This document shows positions 44,786 to 55,088 of a stretch of 64,000 nucleotides of DNA, piece by piece. The position numbers and the translations under genes were made by a program. Every line of letters starts with the position of its first letter. The first letter of the stretch is position 1. The notes below the pieces were generated by a model. That model made no database searches. It saw only the letters and a program-made list of their open reading frames with translations, and had not been told where the DNA came from. Source of the stretch: Typhlomys cinereus (Eukaryota; Chordata; Mammalia; Rodentia; Platacanthomyidae); assembly GCA_023101885.1 (NCBI GenBank), contig JALPQD010000160.1, positions 4,132,688-4,196,687 of the forward strand, read 5' to 3'.

Positions 44786-44994
44786 TGAGCTTTCAAACTC
44801 TTGAGTTAAAAGAAGTTTTGCCAGGCAAGGCCAAAGTGACAATATGCTCATCTGGAACTAGGAAAACATCTTCACCAGACACAGAATACTCCAGGGACTT
44901 TATCTCAGGCACTGTGACAAATCTCTAGTGTGCATAAGTCCCCAAGTGGAAGTTAGTTCTCTGCAGCACCCTGAATGGACATAGATCTAGATTA

Positions 44995-45062
44995 TTTTTT
45001 AAAAATTTTTATTTATTTATTATTTATTCAATTGTGCGTGTATGCATGTGTGCGTGTGTGTG

Positions 45063-45108
<46 letters not shown>

Positions 45109-45320
45109 ACCACGGACGAATTCGGGAACCACCATGGACCACCTCCACCTCCTCCTTGTTTACTCTGCCCCGGGATTCACAGGCTCCGCCCTATCAGGAC
45201 CAGAAACGCAGGCCATCCGGGCTTCCACCCGGTGTCTATATGTGGGGTCTAGGATCCGAACTCAGGACCTTCCACCTGCAAGGCAGAGGCTTAACCCCTG
45301 AGTCACCTCTCCAGCCCCCA
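44995..45320 (-). repeat. tRNA-headed SINE, subfamily B, antisense
   Basis: A GT run (45036-45104) is followed by AACCACGGACGAATTCGGG, TCCTTGTTTACTCTGCCCCG, AGGACCTTCCACCTGCAAGG and the head complement CACCTCTCCAGCCCC. Confidence 0.9.
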
Positions 45321-45689
45321 TTTACTGAAATTTTTGTGACAGTTTTTATACAGAAAATTTTGGGGTAAAGAATGTTACACCTACAAATAGACATATAATT
45401 TCCTAGTCAGCAATCACCTTCAGGAAGGACATTTTTTTCAAGAACCTAACCCATTGCTTGAGGGTAAAGGCACTTAACAGAAACATTCTCCCAGTATTTC
45501 CAAATCTAGCCAGTCTATAATGCTCCACCAGATAGCCAAGAGACTGAGCCCACATAGTTGTCATTGTTTTAAAAGAGACTGCATTTTAAAAATACACAGA
45601 GGAGGATTGGGCTCCTTTTGATTTCAGTAAGGAACATATTTTACAATTAACTATACGTGTGCCCAACATCCCATAAGTCCCAGTGTGAG

Positions 45690-46130
45690 CTTAAGCAATA
45701 TAATTATTAAAAGAATAATTTCTTCTATGATAGCATCCTTCCATTCCTTTAATAGTAAGGTTGCTTATGTCTTCCTTTGAGGAATTCCAGAAGTATATTG
45801 CCTCAGTTATTGATGACCCATCTGTGAACCAAGCATTCTCCAAACCCGGAGTCCATACTGTCGGGCCCCACATCGCCAAGGGTGTCTCTTTTCAGGGTGG
45901 AGGCGATCATTGGTGGGGGTGCACTCAGATGGTCCATCTCTGTGATTTCTCATAAGAGTGCTATTTGGGAAAGGGAAGACACAGTCCCCTTTGCTACCGA
46001 CATGGATTCTCCAAGTTTGGATTGCAAATACCATCTCCAGTGGATAGTCTTGGCATTTAGACTTTCTGGCATGATGGTCTCTTCCATGGCCTTCAGCCAG
46101 GGTAAGAGGGTATCACAGTTCTTTTTAAAG
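45690..46130 (-). pseudogene. Decayed endogenous retrovirus pol fragment (RNase H region)
   Basis: A minus-strand reading contains the motif AWFTDGSS, the catalytic-aspartate start of the retroviral RNase H domain. An upstream frame has pol-like HWRWYLQ. Frames are shifted and stopped, so it is a dead remnant. The layout fits a class III (ERVL-like) element, but the match is short. It cannot be functional. Confidence 0.45.
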
Positions 46131-46790
46131 TTCTAGTGAACAGATAGCATAGTCTTATACTTCTGGAATTTCTGGTTAGTTTATATGTAGAATTTTACCC
46201 ACCTATGTTTTAAGACTCTTGAAGTTGTTCTCTAATTTCTTTAAAATCAGTGTACACATTCTGGCTAACAAGTCTACTTATTGTGAGTGACTAGACATGA
46301 AATCTCTATTTAGAATTTGACTTAAAGTTAAAAAGCAGGCTTGTTCTCTAGATCAGAGAGCAGGAAGCTAGTCCCAAAAAACCTAAGAGCAGGTAAAGGG
46401 CACTCCTAATTCCCAGAAGAATTCCTCCTGCCAGGGGCAAAACTTAAATTACCTTGGAAAGAATGCCTAGCACCCGCCCATGGGGTTACTGTGACCTTCC
46501 CCAGGGAACAGGCTTTAGGTCTGAACTGGGCAGAAACACCAAGGCCTGGCAATTCCCATATTTTTCCTTATTTCTCTTAAATAATGCCACATCCTTTTCC
46601 CAGAAAATGTTTCCTTGAAATAATATTCTACCATGCTGGGACCTTATCCACCAGAATGGTTGGATAAGGACGCAACACTACCTCGCTGGCCTCCTGGCAT
46701 AGACGCTTCTCTAGCCCTCTTATAAATAAATCCACGGTGAGCTGTTCAGCCTTCAGGCCTTTTCTTTTGCAAAGTATCATGGCTAAGGGT
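46131..46790. other. Unassigned sequence
   Basis: No gene or repeat is recognised; part may belong to the same old retroviral copy. Confidence 0.3.
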
Positions 46791-46791
46791 T

Positions 46792-46880
46792 TAATCTCTA
46801 GATCTGGATGACCAAGGTTCTGTGTGCTCTTGGGCAAGTTGCTTAACAGTTCTGTGTTCCAGTGTCTTAAACTGGGGGTC
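46792..46880 (+). repeat. MIR-like ancient SINE fragment
   Basis: CTGTGTGCTCTTGGGCAAGT then TGCTTAACAGTTCTGTG is the MIR core. Confidence 0.7.
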
Positions 46881-46934
46881 ACACCCTCAAAAGGTCACTA
46901 ATGAATGTGTGAGATTGTGAAAAATGCTTCTTTT

Positions 46935-47166
46935 TTGTGTGTGTGTGCATTTGTACAACAAAAGGGCCTTGATGTGTGTCCCTGAGGAGGCCCAAGGGTG
47001 GCTTTGGGAGTCATCCTGGATTGCTCTACCTCCTTTTGAGTTTGTTCTATGACTTCCCAGGCCTTTACCATTTTTGCTCAGCATTTCATATGGGATCTGG
47101 GGATCTGAATTCAGATCCTTTTGCTTTCGAGGCAAAGGCTTAACTCCTGAGCTATCTCTTCAGCCT
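46935..47166 (-). repeat. tRNA-headed SINE, subfamily A, antisense
   Basis: GTCCCTGAGGAGGCCCAAGG, TCATCCTGGATTGCTCTACC and the head complement GAGCTATCTCTTCAGCC. Confidence 0.85.
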
Positions 47167-47659
47167 GAAAAATGCTTCTGAACATATAATGACCAAAACT
47201 AATGAAATCAAACGCACAATGAATCTGAGGTGCTTCTGGCAAGGCCTATCTATGGTGCATTGTGGAACTTCACTATCTGCCACGGGACACCTGCATTTCG
47301 CTCTGTGCATACGGCCATGCCATATGGTGCTAACCAACGAGGCCTCCAGCAATTCAGCTGTGCTTTGATGGGTGGCTGCGCCTGTGTCTGAGGGCACCGT
47401 GATTTGCTGGGCATCACTTTGAGTGAGGTCTGAACTCAGTGTGCAGCATTTGGAGGCAGGCATCCCTTACCTCTTCTGAAAAGGCCGACATGGAGGCTCA
47501 GGGAAGCCAAGAGGCATGCTAGGTTGCAGGGCTGGTGAGACCTGATCCCGGCTTCCTATTTCCAGGGTTCCCTTTTGGGCTACGCAGCGTGACCAGCAGC
47601 TGTGATGCTGTCCCTCCTTTATCTGACTGAACTAACTGTCTTCCTTTCCTCCTTTCTCT

Positions 47660-47770
47660 CTTTCTCTCTTTCCTTCCTTCCTTCCTTCCTTCCTTCCTTC
47701 CTTCCTTCCTTCCTTCCTTCCTTCCTTCCTTCCTTCCTTCCTTCCTTCCTTCCTTCCTTCCTTCTCTCTC
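47660..47770. repeat. (TTCC)n microsatellite, about 100 bases
   Basis: About 25 uninterrupted CTTC units, flanked by a TCTC run. It lies in the tail position of the SINE to its right. Confidence 0.95.
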
Positions 47771-47782
47771 TCCGTCTCTCTC

Positions 47783-49805
47783 TCTCTTTTAAGAGAGCAC
47801 TCTGTGTTCCTGTGGAGGACCAAGGATGACTTTGGGAATCATCCTGGATTGCTTCTACCTCCTTTTTTGCTTTGCTCTGTGATTTCCCAGACTCTGCCCA
47901 CCAGGATCAGAAGTGTGGCCATCACTATTTCTGCCTGGCATTTTTTATATGGGAGCTGGGATCCAAATTCAGGACCTTCTGCTTGTGAGACAGATTCTTT
48001 TTTTTTAATTTAATTTAATTTTATGTTCCCACTCATACAAACTTAATAGATACCCTGGTCCCCTCCCTCTACCCCTCCCCGGACCCCCTTGCACCCTTCC
48101 CCCTTTTCCCCCTTCCTTTCACCCCCCTTCACCCGGTATCCCTCTCTTTCCCCCATCCCTGGAGCATCCTTTAGTGTGAATGTCAAACTTCTCTCTGTGT
48201 CCTCCACTCTAATGAGGTGTAAGGACTCAGTAGCATTGCCTAGAGCCCTTTCTTGTGCTCCCCTTTAGTACAGAAACACTATTGTGACTGTTAATCCCTT
48301 GTCTCTAAGGATCCTAATGCCTGTGATCCATTCTAGACTTTGGGGGATCATTGATATGGCGAGACATATTCTTTTTTTTTTAAATTCATTATTTCAGCTC
48401 ATACAAACTTAATAGGTACACCAGTTCCCTCCCTCCCTCCTCCTCCCCCCGAACCCCCTGCTCCCCCTCCCCTCCCTCCTCCCTCCCCATCCCCCAGTGC
48501 CTCCCGCCCCAATTCCCAGAGAGTCCTTTCTTGTGCATGCCTGACTCTCCTCTGGGCCCTCCTCTCCGATGATGTACAAGGACCCAGTGGCCTTTCCCTG
48601 AACCCTTTCCCGTGTTCCCCTTAAGTATAGGAACACTGCTGTGGCTGCCAATCCCTTGCCTCCAAGGATCTTGGTGCCTTTAGCAGATGCTAGACTTTGT
48701 GAGGTCAATAGTGTGTTGGACATTGCACAGGGCATGTAAAGTCCAATTATGATTGCTTCAGCCCTAACTTGTATGGAGTATCTTGCAAATCATTGCTCCT
48801 CCCATCCTTTTGCTCTTACACTCTTACCGCTCCCTCTTCCGCAAATGTCCCTGAACTTCAGGATGGGGAGAGATTAGTCTGGCCTAGTTCTAGGTGGTTG
48901 ATATAGAGTCTCTGAAGTTCTGGATAGTGGTTTGTTGATTTTCTTTTGCAGTTTTGTTGCTCCTGCAATGCCCTTCACTCCATCGTGATGGGCACTGTAT
49001 GTCACCCCCTGGCCAGAGACAAAAAGCTGTTAAACTAGAGTCTTGTTATAAGAGCACATTCAAAGGTAGATGTAATAAAAGTGGGAAACCACAGTGAGGG
49101 AGGGGTCTATCACCCATTTGCAAAATGGTTACTTTTTATCTGCCAGACTATATGTCCTCCTCTTCTGGTGAGATCATACCCCCTCAGTAGTAAATGATCA
49201 GGAACGAAAGTCTGTGAACTTAATCAGATGTCTCATTACTTGATGGAGGCCTATTTTCTCTGCTGTAACATGGTCCCCTCTCTCCTTGTTTCTGGTGTGG
49301 CCCTCCTACCCCATCCCTCCTGTTCATAATCCTTGCAATTATTGTAGGTATTACAGAGATTTATCTTTGAGTGTCTCTAGGTGGGCTGGGTGGGTTTGGT
49401 ACTAGGAGCCACCTGTTAGGGAGTACATACGGCGCTTAATTTTCTGGGTCTGCAATACTTCGCTTAATATAATTGTTTCTAATGACATCCATTTCCCGGC
49501 AAATTCTAGTAATTCATCATTTTTGATGGCTGAGTAGTACTCCATTGTATAAATGTACCACATTTTCCTTATCCACTCGTCAACTGTTGGACATTTGGGT
49601 TGATTCCATGACTTTGCTATTGTAAACAGTGCTGCTATGAACATGGTCGTGCTTGTGCTATCGAGGTGAACCTCTGCTGCATGGGGGGGTTATTCCCAAA
49701 AGTGGGATAGCAGGGTCATATGGCATTTCAATCTTTAATTTCTTTAAGAATCTCCAGATGGCGGCGAGACATATTCTTGACCTCTGAGACCGTCTCTCCA
49801 GCCCT
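47783..49805 (-). mobile_element. Nested tower: SINE split by two successive L1 insertions
   Basis: A subfamily A SINE (47783-47999, head remnant 49779-49805) is split by an antisense L1 3' fragment (about 48000-48357, with ACTCATACAAACTTAATAG). A second antisense L1 (48374-49762) then inserted at nearly the same place. The second insertion is flanked by the 16-base duplication GGCGAGACATATTCTT (48358-48373 and 49763-49778). Part of ORF2's C-terminus is at 49402-49644 on the minus strand (residues IYTMEYYSAIKN), plus the 3' UTR. Confidence 0.85.
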
Positions 49806-50395
49806 GAATCTTATTCTTGAGGACAACTTTTACTTTGCCTTTGGAGCAGGACTTACTAGACATTGTTTCTCATGAGTTGAAGGCCCAGTGTGTAGACTGG
49901 TTGCCTTTCTAAGTGCAGCTCAGCACCTTGAGGCTGGGATCATCCTGATGATGGGAAAGATCTTGCCAGTGTTTTTGTGGGTCTTAATAAGCACAGGCAA
50001 TAACTACTCATTCTTGTGTCAAGCTCTACCTGAATCTGAAACAGCAATTCTTATGTCTCTTTCCCATGCCTGTTCCCTGCTGTTTTCAAGTATGCTATGG
50101 GGGGAGGCTGCAGAAACTTGTTATTGATGCTGTTTTTGTCACAAAGGAGACTTGGTCGTGACTCTGAACCAGCTAATTGATATGTCAATGGGTTTCTTTG
50201 GTTCTGTGAGTCATTGGATGGTTGTTCTGTGAGTCATTGCATGGGGGGAGGGTCTGTTCTTTTCCCAAACTCCTAATTAAGATGCAACTAAAGCCACCAA
50301 TGATTTACCTTGAATAGAGGTGAAACTGGATTGGTTTTGTAAGCAGCTGCTGGAAAGACAACTTCATATGGCTTTGGCGACACAGGAAGGCAGAA
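49806..50395. other. Unassigned sequence
   Basis: No gene or repeat is recognised. The direct repeat GTTCTGTGAGTCATTG occurs twice (about 50203-50240). Confidence 0.35.
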
Positions 50396-50399
<4 letters not shown>

Positions 50400-50489
<90 letters not shown>

Positions 50490-50492
50490 GTG
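50400..50492. repeat. (TTTC)n microsatellite
   Basis: About 22 TTTC units, after a short CTCT run. Confidence 0.95.
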
Positions 50493-50499
50493 CGTGTGT

Positions 50500-51015
50500 G
50501 TAAGGAGCAAAGACAAGCTCTGTGATTATTTTTAAATGCCTTGGTCAGAGTAGTCCATTTTTACAGAGACTGAAATCATGAGAGTCTAGTCCATTCGTTC
50601 AGCTCAGGTTCCCAGAATTTGTATTGTGTGACTAGGTACTTGAGATATGCAAGGGATAGAAGTGGACCGACTCAAATTCCTGCCCTCTTGGAGCTCTTTT
50701 AAAAACAACTTTTTGGTGTGGAAGAATTTTTACATTCATGCAGCAGAAGAAAGAGTGACACACCTTCCATCCAGTTGTAATAATATTATCATTATTGTTC
50801 CCATCCATCTTCCCAGTCATACATTGATCGCTAAGGGGTACTTTAAAGTAGACCTCAGCCATGGATGTTTTATCATGCATCCCTATGACTCTCTAACAGA
50901 TAAAGATTTTAATAAAAATGTAACTGCAGTGTCATTATCAGAGCTAAAAAGTTAATAAAAATATCCTATATAATTTAATATCCGCTATAGGTTAAATTTC
51001 TTCCAGTGGTCATAG
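50500..51015. other. Unassigned sequence
   Basis: No gene is recognised. The 82- to 102-codon frames on both strands overlap and are not supported. Confidence 0.35.
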
Positions 51016-51130
51016 AATAATTTTAATTCAGGTTTGTCTGAAATTCGTGTCAATCCTTCTGCCTCAGCTTTCAGAATGCTAGGTTTCCAGGATTGTAGAT
51101 CTGAGGCACCATGCCTGACTTAATAATTTC
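51016..51130 (-). repeat. B1-like SINE fragment, antisense
   Basis: AATCCTTCTGCCTCAGCTTT then CCAGGATTGTAGATCTGAGG is a diverged antisense B1 3' half. Confidence 0.6.
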
Positions 51131-51257
51131 TATTTAGAGTAAGTGAGGAGGTCAGCAGGTAAGGCACCTGTTGGCAAACCTGGAAATCGGAGTTCCAGTC
51201 CTAGAAGCCCACGAAAGAAAAGTTGTTCTCTGACCACCACCTATGTACCATTGCATG

Positions 51258-51259
<2 letters not shown>

Positions 51260-51300
<41 letters not shown>
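51260..51300. repeat. (TC)n microsatellite
   Basis: A pure TC run of about 36 bases, tail of the SINE fragment at 51130-51260. Confidence 0.9.
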
Positions 51301-51340
51301 AATGCTGGCAGGAAGCTTGCAGAGAGGCCTAACTTTATTT

Positions 51341-51343
51341 ATT

Positions 51344-51381
<38 letters not shown>

Positions 51382-51598
51382 CAGAGGGCATATGTGTCCC
51401 TGTGGAGGACCAAGGGTGACTTCTGGAATCATCCTGGATTGCTTCCACCTCCTTCTTGCTTCTCCCTGGGATTTCGCAGGCTCCGCCCATTGCTGTTGCC
51501 ATTTCTGCCCAGCATTTTTACATGGAACCTGGGATCTGAACTCAGGATCATCTGCTTGTGAGGCAGAGTCTTAACCCCTGAGCCATCTCTCCAGCCCT
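51341..51598 (-). repeat. tRNA-headed SINE, subfamily A, antisense
   Basis: A GT run, CCCTGTGGAGGACCAAGGGT, GGATTGCTTCCACCTCC and the head complement GAGCCATCTCTCCAGCCC. Confidence 0.9.
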
Positions 51599-51951
51599 CT
51601 GTATCCTTTCTTTCAAATTAATAAAATATTAAAATTAAATCTAGGTCCACTGGAGGTCTGCACACTGCAGGCTATGGGTAGAGCTCTGAACTCTCCTGAT
51701 CTGAGTTACTTTCTTGGTTGTAGGAATGGGCTGCAGAAGTTCCTACATTGTTTTGGTTAATGGCATTTTTTGTGATGTTTTAATGAAGTTCCTTCATGCT
51801 TCATCCTTTTCTATAAAATGCTGGCTATATATGCAGCCGTAGAGTCAATTCAGTTTCAATGGTGGGTCATTGAAATCAACATCCTCAGAGAAACTGACTT
51901 GATGCTGTTTTTTGATGGTGGTTAAAATTTTGAATGGCTGGTGTGAAAAAC

Positions 51952-51954
<3 letters not shown>

Positions 51955-51990
<36 letters not shown>
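51955..51990. repeat. (GT)n microsatellite
   Basis: A GT run of about 35 bases. Confidence 0.9.
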
Positions 51991-51997
<7 letters not shown>

Positions 51998-52027
51998 ATA
52001 TGTATGTGTGGCAAGCACTTTAACTGC

Positions 52028-52425
52028 TGTCATAGCTAGGTATAGGTTGAAGATTTGGGCACATTTGCAGAGAATTGGTCGTTGAGTTAAGCCCAGCCTG
52101 CAGGACATGGTCTAGTGGATGAGGAAGGCCCAGCCCATGGTGGGCGGGACTGGAACCTGGGTAGGTGAATAAAATGGAGGGAACCGTTCAAGAAAGAAGG
52201 CATCCTTGTGTATAGTTGGTCAGATATGCTGGTCTATCAAGTAAGGATTGTCCTCTCTCAGCTGTTATGTGGATTTGGTATGTCCAGTTCCCTCAGCCTT
52301 TGGTGATGGCATGGGCTCTTTTGTCAACTGGACTAAGAAATACAACTGGATTATAAGAGAATAAACCACTTATTCCCTTAAGTTGTTTGAAGGTGATTGT
52401 ATCAGCAACATGTAGAGTAACTGTG
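52028..52425 (+). mobile_element. LTR of the TGTCATAG...CAACA family, sense
   Basis: TGTCATAGCTAGGTATAGG, ATGAGGAAGGCCCAGCCC, AGAGAATAAACCACTTATTC and TCAGCAACATG match the family. The right end is not flanked by a clear duplication and the following 52430-53245 looks different from neighbouring unique sequence. Confidence 0.75.
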
Positions 52426-53250
52426 GCTATTTGGACTTTGAATGGCTCGATTTGGGAGGAATTTGAGGGTCATTTGAAATTGTTTTGGCCAAGTTTGTGA
52501 TGAAAGGAATAAGGACTTTGGCAATGTTGAATTTAAAGATGATGGACTGGTTTACTTGATAGAGGAGAGTTGTGTTGGCAGCTTTGAAGTTTTGGATGTG
52601 GACAGGGCAGAAAGAAGAGCAGTTGTGGCTGTTGAGGTAGTGAATGGTTGAAGACAAACCCAGTGCAATGGGATGGTAGAAGAAATGAATACCACCATGG
52701 TGAGATTCAGCCCAGCCTAGAGATTCTTCTGAGAGTCAGCACAGAGAAGCTGAATCATTTGTGATTTCAGGTAGCCAATATCCACCTGAAGATTGACAGA
52801 ACTTGGCAACATTGTCCACATAGTACTGGTTTCGGAGGCATTAAAGATGCAAGAGGGAGGAGGATGTGGATTCTTCCTCCAAGGTTTCCAAGAATGGCAG
52901 GGACCCAGGCAGCCTGTGGCAGGAAGCTTGCAGAGAGGCCTAAGAAAGAGCATATTGTGTTGAAAAGTTGAAGCCTGGTTTGCCATTGAGAAATGAAGAT
53001 ATTGGAGATGTCAGAGCCAATTTGGGACATCTGCCAAGAAGAACCGTATACATGGATGTGAGCTGAGGATGTGAATAGAAATTCAACCTTGTCCAGAGAA
53101 ATGCTGCTTGCTCAACTTTGAGCTGTGAAGAGTGATTGTAATTGCCAAGAATTTGTGAGCCACCATGACTACATGATGAAAAACAGAAGAAAGGATATTG
53201 AACCATAAGATGTGGTATTTGACTAGCTGGACTTTAGTCTTAGGTTGATA
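52426..53250 (+). mobile_element. Possible internal region of an ERV/MaLR next to the LTR
   Basis: About 820 bases directly follow the LTR and are cut off by an antisense L1. The content is purine-rich with no recognised frame, as in non-autonomous MaLR interiors. I infer this from position only. Confidence 0.3.
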
Positions 53251-53254
53251 TTTT

Positions 53255-55088
53255 CTTTTTCTTTTTTCTCATCTTTTTTTTTAAATTTCTGATCATGCAA
53301 ACTTAACATGTACACCTGTCCCCTCCCTTCCTCCAACCCCCTGACTCCCCTGCTCCCCCTCTTTGCTCCCCTCTCCCACCTCATCCCCCAGTGCCTCCCC
53401 CCCATCCCTGGGGCATCCTTTAATGTGCATGCCAAACTTTCCTCTGGGTCCTCCTTTCTGATGAGGTGCAAGAACCCAGCAGCATTTCCCAGAACCCTTT
53501 CCTGTGTTCCCCTTAAGCATAGGAACACTACTGTGGTGGTCAATCCCTAGCCTCCAAGGATCCTAGTGCCTTAAGTCCATGCTAGACTTTGTGGAATCAA
53601 TAAGGTGTTGGACATTGCACAGGTCATGCAAAGTCCTATTATGATTTATGATTTCTTCGGCCCTAACTTGTGTGGAGTAACTTGCATATCATTACTCCTC
53701 CCATCCTTGTGCTCTTAGAATCTTACCGCCCTCTCTTCCGCAAATTTCCCTGAACTTCAGGATGGAGAGAGATTAGTCTGGCCCAGTTCCAGGTGGTTGA
53801 TATAGAATCTCTGATGTTCTGAATTATGGTTTATTGATTTTTTTTCAGTTTTGCTATTCCTCCAATACCCTTGGCTCCATCCTGATGGGTATTGGATGTC
53901 ACCCTCTGGCTAGAGATAAAAACCTGTTAAATTAGAATCTTGTTATAAGAGTACATTCAAAGGTAGATGGAATAAAAGTAGGAGACCGTGGTGAGGGAGG
54001 GGTCAGTCTCCCATTTGCAAAATGGTTACTTTCTATCTGCCAGACTAAATGCCCTCCCCTTCTAGTGAGATCATTCCCCATCAGTTGCAAATGATCAGAA
54101 AGGAAAGTCTGTGAACTTAACCAGATGTCTCATTACTTACTTGCAGTCCTTGATGGTAGCCTATTTTCTCTGCCATAACATGGTCCACTCTGTCCTTGTT
54201 TCTGGTGGGGCCCTCCTTCCCCGTCCCTCATGTTTATAATCTTTGCAAGTACTGTAGGTATTACAGAGATTTATCTTTGAGTGTCTCTAAGTGGGTTTGG
54301 TACTAGGATCCACCTATTAGGTAGTACATACAGTGCTTAATTTTCTGTGTCTGGGATACTTCACTCAATATAATTGTTTCTAATTCCATCCATTTCCAGG
54401 CAAATTGCATTAATTTATCATTTTTGATGGCTGAGTAGTATTCCATTGTATAAATGTACCACATTTTCCTTATCCACTCGTCAACTGTTGGACATTTGGG
54501 TTGATTCCATGACTTTGCTATTGTAAACAGTGCTGCTATGAACATGGTTGTGCTTGTGCTATCGATGTTAACTTTTGCTGTATGGGGGGTTATTCCCAAA
54601 AGTGGAATAGCAGGGTCATATGGCATTTCAATCTTTAATTTCTTTAAGAATTGCCAGATGGCTCGCCAGAGTGTTTGTATGAGCCTGCATTCCCACCAGC
54701 AATATAGAAGAGTTCCCCTCTCTCCACATCCTTTCCAGCATTTGTTGTTGTTTGTATTGTGGATTTTTGCCATCCTGACCGGGGCGAGATGATATCTCAG
54801 GGAAGTTTTGATTTGCATTTCCCTGATGGTTAAGGATGTGTAACATTTTTTAAGATATTTGTTAGACATTTTAATTTGGTCCCTGGTAAAGTTTCTTTTA
54901 AGTTCCAAGGCTCATTTTTTAATTGGGCCATTTGTTTCCTTGGTGTTTAGTTTTCTAAGTTCTTTGTGCACTCTGGATAATAGAGCTCTATTAGATATAT
55001 GGTTAGTGAAGATTTCCTCCCATTCTGTGGGTTGCCTTTGTGCTTGAGTTACAATCTCTTTATCTGAACAGAAGCTCTTTAATTTCTT
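53255..55088 (-). mobile_element. 5'-truncated L1, antisense, ORF2 C-terminus plus 3' UTR
   Basis: The 3' UTR occupies about 53255-54300. ORF2's C-terminal 201 codons are open at 54303-54908 ([42 protein letters not shown]). The element continues to 55088, where a second L1 begins. Confidence 0.9.
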
